Part shown: piece by piece, positions 62,201 to 64,000 of the stretch | Layout of the letters: the number at the start of each line of letters is the position of its first letter | Numbering within the stretch: position 1 is the stretch's first letter | Notes under the pieces: generated by a model | What the model saw: only the letters and a program-made list of their open reading frames with translations | Told to the model about the DNA's origin: nothing | The model's database searches: none | Made by a program: the position numbers and the translations under genes | Assembly: GCA_036272055.1 (NCBI GenBank) | Contig: DATAZL010000140.1 | Coordinates: forward strand, 62,001 to 126,000 | From: DASZVB01 sp036272055 | GTDB taxonomy: Bacteria > Myxococcota_A > Polyangia > Polyangiales > Polyangiaceae | Length of the DNA stretch: 64,000 bases | Direction: 5' to 3'

Positions 62201-62953
62201 GCGGAGACAGAGCCGCGCCAGGTCCTCCGGAGCGGTGGCGAGGCGCGACGTCGAGGGTTTGCGGAGTGGCAGCTCGCCGGTCAGCGCCTCGTAGAGGACG
62301 ACGCCGAAGGAGTACCAGTCGGAGGCCTCCGTCAGGACGTCTCCCATCGCCTGCTCGGGCGCCATGTACGCCGGGGTTCCGGCGAACTCGCGGTGCTGGC
62401 CGATGCCGAGCTTCCGTGCGAGCCCGAAATCGAGCAAAACGACGCGGTCACCCTCGGTGACGAGAAAATTCGACGGCTTCAGATCGCCGTGGACCGTCCC
62501 GGCCTGATGAAGCGCGGCGAGGCCGTGGGCAAGCTGACCGAAGACGGCCCGGAGCCGCTCGGAGCTCTTGCGCGGCGGCTCGGGTAGCAGCTTGGTCAGC
62601 GTCGTGCCGACGACGAGTTCCATCGAGAAAAACCACTCCACGCCGTCCGAGAAGAGCTCATGAAGGCGGACCAGGTTCGGGTGCACGAGCTCGGACGCGG
62701 TCCGGAACTCACGCTTCATCTGCGAGATGGACTGCGGCGTGAGACGTCCGAGAAACTTCACCGCGACGCGCGCTTGCCGTTCCCGGTCGAACGCCGCGAA
62801 GACCTGTCCCATCCCTCCTTCGCCGAGCTTTTCCTCGATCTCGAAGCGTTCGACGAGGAGCGCCCCCAGGGCGAGGCTAGGACGCTGCGACGCCGTCTCG
62901 ATACCGCTCTCGAGGCGGCTCGCGGTGAGGTCCGGAAGGTCTTCGGCAGCCAC
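59279..62953 (-). CDS. Ser/Thr protein kinase-like protein fused to AAA ATPase and TPR
   Basis: A 1,224-aa cytoplasmic protein. The kinase domain (about 35-285) has EGGMGQVFAAF, VAVKFL and DFGLARKL, but the catalytic loop reads HGDLKPSN instead of HRDLKPxN, so it is a non-RD enzyme; YMAPEQ is present. From about 300 comes an AAA ATPase (LFGRIAELSALRE, Walker A GPSGIGKT, Walker B VIWIDDLQWSD). The C-terminal half is TPR-like. It is a paralogue in layout of the protein at 924-4181. The start is the GTG at 62953. It is divergent from the GMC oxidoreductase gene. Confidence 0.92.
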   Translation of the reverse strand: MAAEDLPDLTASRLESGIETASQRPSLALGALLVERFEIEEKLGEGGMGQVFAAFDRERQARVAVKFLGRLTPQSISQMKREFRTASELVHPNLVRLHELFSDGVEWFFSMELVVGTTLTKLLPEPPRKSSERLRAVFGQLAHGLAALHQAGTVHGDLKPSNFLVTEGDRVVLLDFGLARKLGIGQHREFAGTPAYMAPEQAMGDVLTEASDWYSFGVVLYEALTGELPLRKPSTSRLATAPEDLARLCLRLLTIRAEDRPGAEVIVDVIGSARSEQAQYSTVPPASRRPALFGRIAELSALREALSRTEQGSSEFVLVHGPSGIGKTALIEHFITHARNDGATVLVGKCRERESMGYKAVDGLIDDLVEFIDGATEEEAAALLPEDVSALAILFPALRAASAVERAAEGHVASADQAVLRQRAVEAFHELLRRIRKHGKLVIWIDDLQWSDRESALLLGRAIGGTEPVPLLLVGSYRDHVAGMAPLLDALLDDPALATPKPTEVAVRPLDPHDAERLALELLPAAVEGARAIAGRIAREADGHPLFIAELSYASRTPWVTPRVAGNLAELVAHRVAALPESARRLLETAAVAGTPLRQGVLREAHALAPAELREAIDVLRANRLARSTGLREDDTVDIHHDRIREIVVVGLAAADRKRYHLALAQALGSRTDTKPEVLANHYEGAGEVARAGRYWLEAADQAVRALAFEYAAELYEKVGHQVDLTPVERREVQIRRAEALAFAGKGPAAANVYLATAPSCLRAQALELRRLGAEQLLLSGHLGHGLGIIEQVLDETGLRRSRGGRRALLSIVAGRVMVRARGLRHVARSERELTREELVRIDAAWTIACSLSVVDFVRGAEFQTKHLLLALRAGEPRRVLRALTLEVAYAATPGVGSERRTARLLAIAEKLARDTDDAGAMGLLCLSRGIAAYLQERLEDAVTHFEEALHVFTERTSGAVWETLTARRFLNASLFFLGRLARLTETVPRLLAEAEGKGNIYASMCFRTAYAWPAWLSGGDLDEARRQLAKARQEWPTTEYQLAHANMLLGDSLIDFYAGEYLRPIAKIHAEWPRIEASQLLRIAILRVQLRQLRGAAAAVAARVEYARGNHAAAKELSLDARHFAKLLEGEHVLRAAPLAAMIHAVLDVGEGDEAGARRHLEKAVRIFERQGLRLYAAAASVRLGELTRGDAGARLVLSGKDAFRAEGVVDPDRMIEMLSPTA

Positions 62954-63076
62954 GGATCGGATAGCGTTACATGAACGCGAGGGCCGAGGGGGCCTGAACT
63001 CACGCGCAGGCAGCGAGCTCGATGACGGTCACCATGGACTCGGGCCGTCAAAACGGCTTACGAGGGTTGGCAAACC

Positions 63077-64000
63077 ATGACGGGCACTCCCGAGGTTGTC
63101 GGCGACGAGACTCACGGGCGCTCGTCACGGCATCGCAGGGTCCCGGTCATCGTGGTCGGGACGGGCTTCGGCGGCGCGGTAGCGGCGTGCCGACTTGCAC
63201 AGGCTGGCTACGACGTGCTCGTCCTCGAGCGCGGTCGTCGCTACGAGCGCCACGACTTCCCGGCGATGCCGGCTGCGCCTGCGCTGCTCCCGGATCTTGC
63301 GCGATGGACGTGGGAGCCGAACCAGGGGATCTGGGACATCCTCGATCTGGAAGAGCTCGTCAGCGTGCAGGCTGCCGGCTACGGCGGCGGCTCGCTCCTC
63401 TATGCGAACGTCCAGCTCCGTCCCCCGGACGAGATATTCGACGGCGCGTGGCCCGCGGTCTACCGGCGCCCTGAGGAGCTCACGCCGTACTTCGATCTGG
63501 CGGCGTACATGATGCAGGCGGCGCCGATCACCGAGCACCGGCACATCTACCCGAAGCTCGTGAAGGCGAAGCAGCTCGCGCTCGTCATGGACGAGCTCGG
63601 GCGCGAAAAGGAATTCTTCCATCCGCCGATCGCGGTGAACACCGGACAGCGTGAAGAGCCGAACGTGCACGGCGTCACCCAGCGCCCTTGCACCGGCTGC
63701 GGCAAGTGCTGCACCGGCTGCCCCGAGGGCGCCAAGAACACGCTCGACTACAACTACCTCGCGATCGCGGAGCGCTTCGGTGCCCGGGTGCGCACGCAGT
63801 GCGAGGTGCTCGATGTGCGCTACGGACCGAACGGCGGCTTCACGCTCCAGCTCGCCGATCATCTCCACGGGAAGCGGGAGGAGCTCGAGACGCCATATCT
63901 CTTCCTCTGCGCGGGCTCGGTCCACACGACGCGTCTCCTGCTGCGCTCGGAGTCGGTGCCGGAGCGGCCCGAGTCACTCGTCGGAACGGGCTATTTCCCG
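63077..64000 (+). CDS. GMC oxidoreductase (3' end outside window)
   Basis: Reading from the ATG at 63077 (GAGGG upstream) the frame stays open to the window end, 308 codons. An N-terminal FAD-binding motif VIVVGTGFGGAVAACRLAQAG is followed by the GMC signature region GYGGGSLLYANVQ. A cysteine cluster CTGCGKCCTGCPEG lies near residue 202, suggesting an iron-sulfur or metal site, as in cholesterol-oxidase-like and related proteins. These enzymes oxidise alcohols using FAD; the substrate cannot be named from this part. Confidence 0.9.
   Translation, partial: MTGTPEVVGDETHGRSSRHRRVPVIVVGTGFGGAVAACRLAQAGYDVLVLERGRRYERHDFPAMPAAPALLPDLARWTWEPNQGIWDILDLEELVSVQAAGYGGGSLLYANVQLRPPDEIFDGAWPAVYRRPEELTPYFDLAAYMMQAAPITEHRHIYPKLVKAKQLALVMDELGREKEFFHPPIAVNTGQREEPNVHGVTQRPCTGCGKCCTGCPEGAKNTLDYNYLAIAERFGARVRTQCEVLDVRYGPNGGFTLQLADHLHGKREELETPYLFLCAGSVHTTRLLLRSESVPERPESLVGTGYFP

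Overview
The window looks like a chromosomal segment of a Myxococcota bacterium, most likely from the Polyangia (an inference from gene content, with no 16S rRNA to confirm it). The grounds are very high GC with strong G/C third-position bias, four Hanks-type Ser/Thr kinases (two fused to ATPase and TPR modules), a PP2C phosphatase with a cNMP-binding domain, an FHA sigma-54 activator with an altered GAFTGA loop, many large secreted lipoproteins with Gly/Ser or Cys-rich repeats, and frequent ATGA/TGATG/GTGA overlaps. Housekeeping genes (hisG, murA, xseB, dnaK, argJ, pcm, a radC-type gene, an rluA-type gene, tRNA-Ala) are scattered among them.

Layout. 1-12.1 kb is mainly minus strand: a beta-helix protein cut by the window edge behind a kinase-ATPase-TPR protein, a divergent lipoprotein, an FHA sigma-54 activator behind a ZU5-like lipoprotein, a 670-bp gene-free patch with strong hairpins, an isochorismatase-fold hydrolase, short-form hisG, a small CxxC protein, a Ser/Thr kinase gene broken by a one-base frameshift, and a small lipoprotein. 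12.4-16.7 kb is a plus-strand run (kinase, PEGA protein, nine-module Cys-rich lipoprotein) with a candidate sigma-54 promoter. 16.7-30.5 kb holds murA (minus), then plus-strand groups: OmpA-like/TSP3, HEAT protein, xseB, MoaB/CinA-like protein; RadC-like protein; PP2C-cNMP with a lipoprotein; and an outer-membrane-type protein, membrane protein and pseudouridine synthase. The last converges on and overlaps a minus-strand membrane protein.

32-50.7 kb: a lipoprotein and dnaK (minus), tRNA-Ala(CGC), a tandem SRPBCC protein, a MopE-like lipoprotein, a pair of exported TldD/PmbA-family proteins of which only the first keeps the metalloprotease motif, an alpha/beta-hydrolase lipoprotein, a formylglycine-generating-enzyme-like protein, pcm, AlgH/YqgE, a MEMO1-family protein, a small helix-turn-helix protein, argJ, an active-looking diguanylate cyclase response regulator, a TlpA-like thiol-disulfide lipoprotein whose start codon sits in the loop of a 15-bp inverted repeat, and an ACT-like protein whose stop codon lies in the end of a decayed IS element.

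50.7-64 kb: the IS1182-like remnant with both terminal inverted repeats, a giant secreted protein (about 2,311 aa; 30 tandem eight-Cys modules followed by 14 RCC1-like blades), an alpha-helical protein of unknown function, a second kinase-ATPase-TPR protein (catalytic HGD instead of HRD), and a GMC oxidoreductase cut by the window edge. The strongest leads are the exported TldD pair, the giant Cys-repeat/RCC1 protein, the tlpA start-site hairpin, the IS remnant and the broken kinase.
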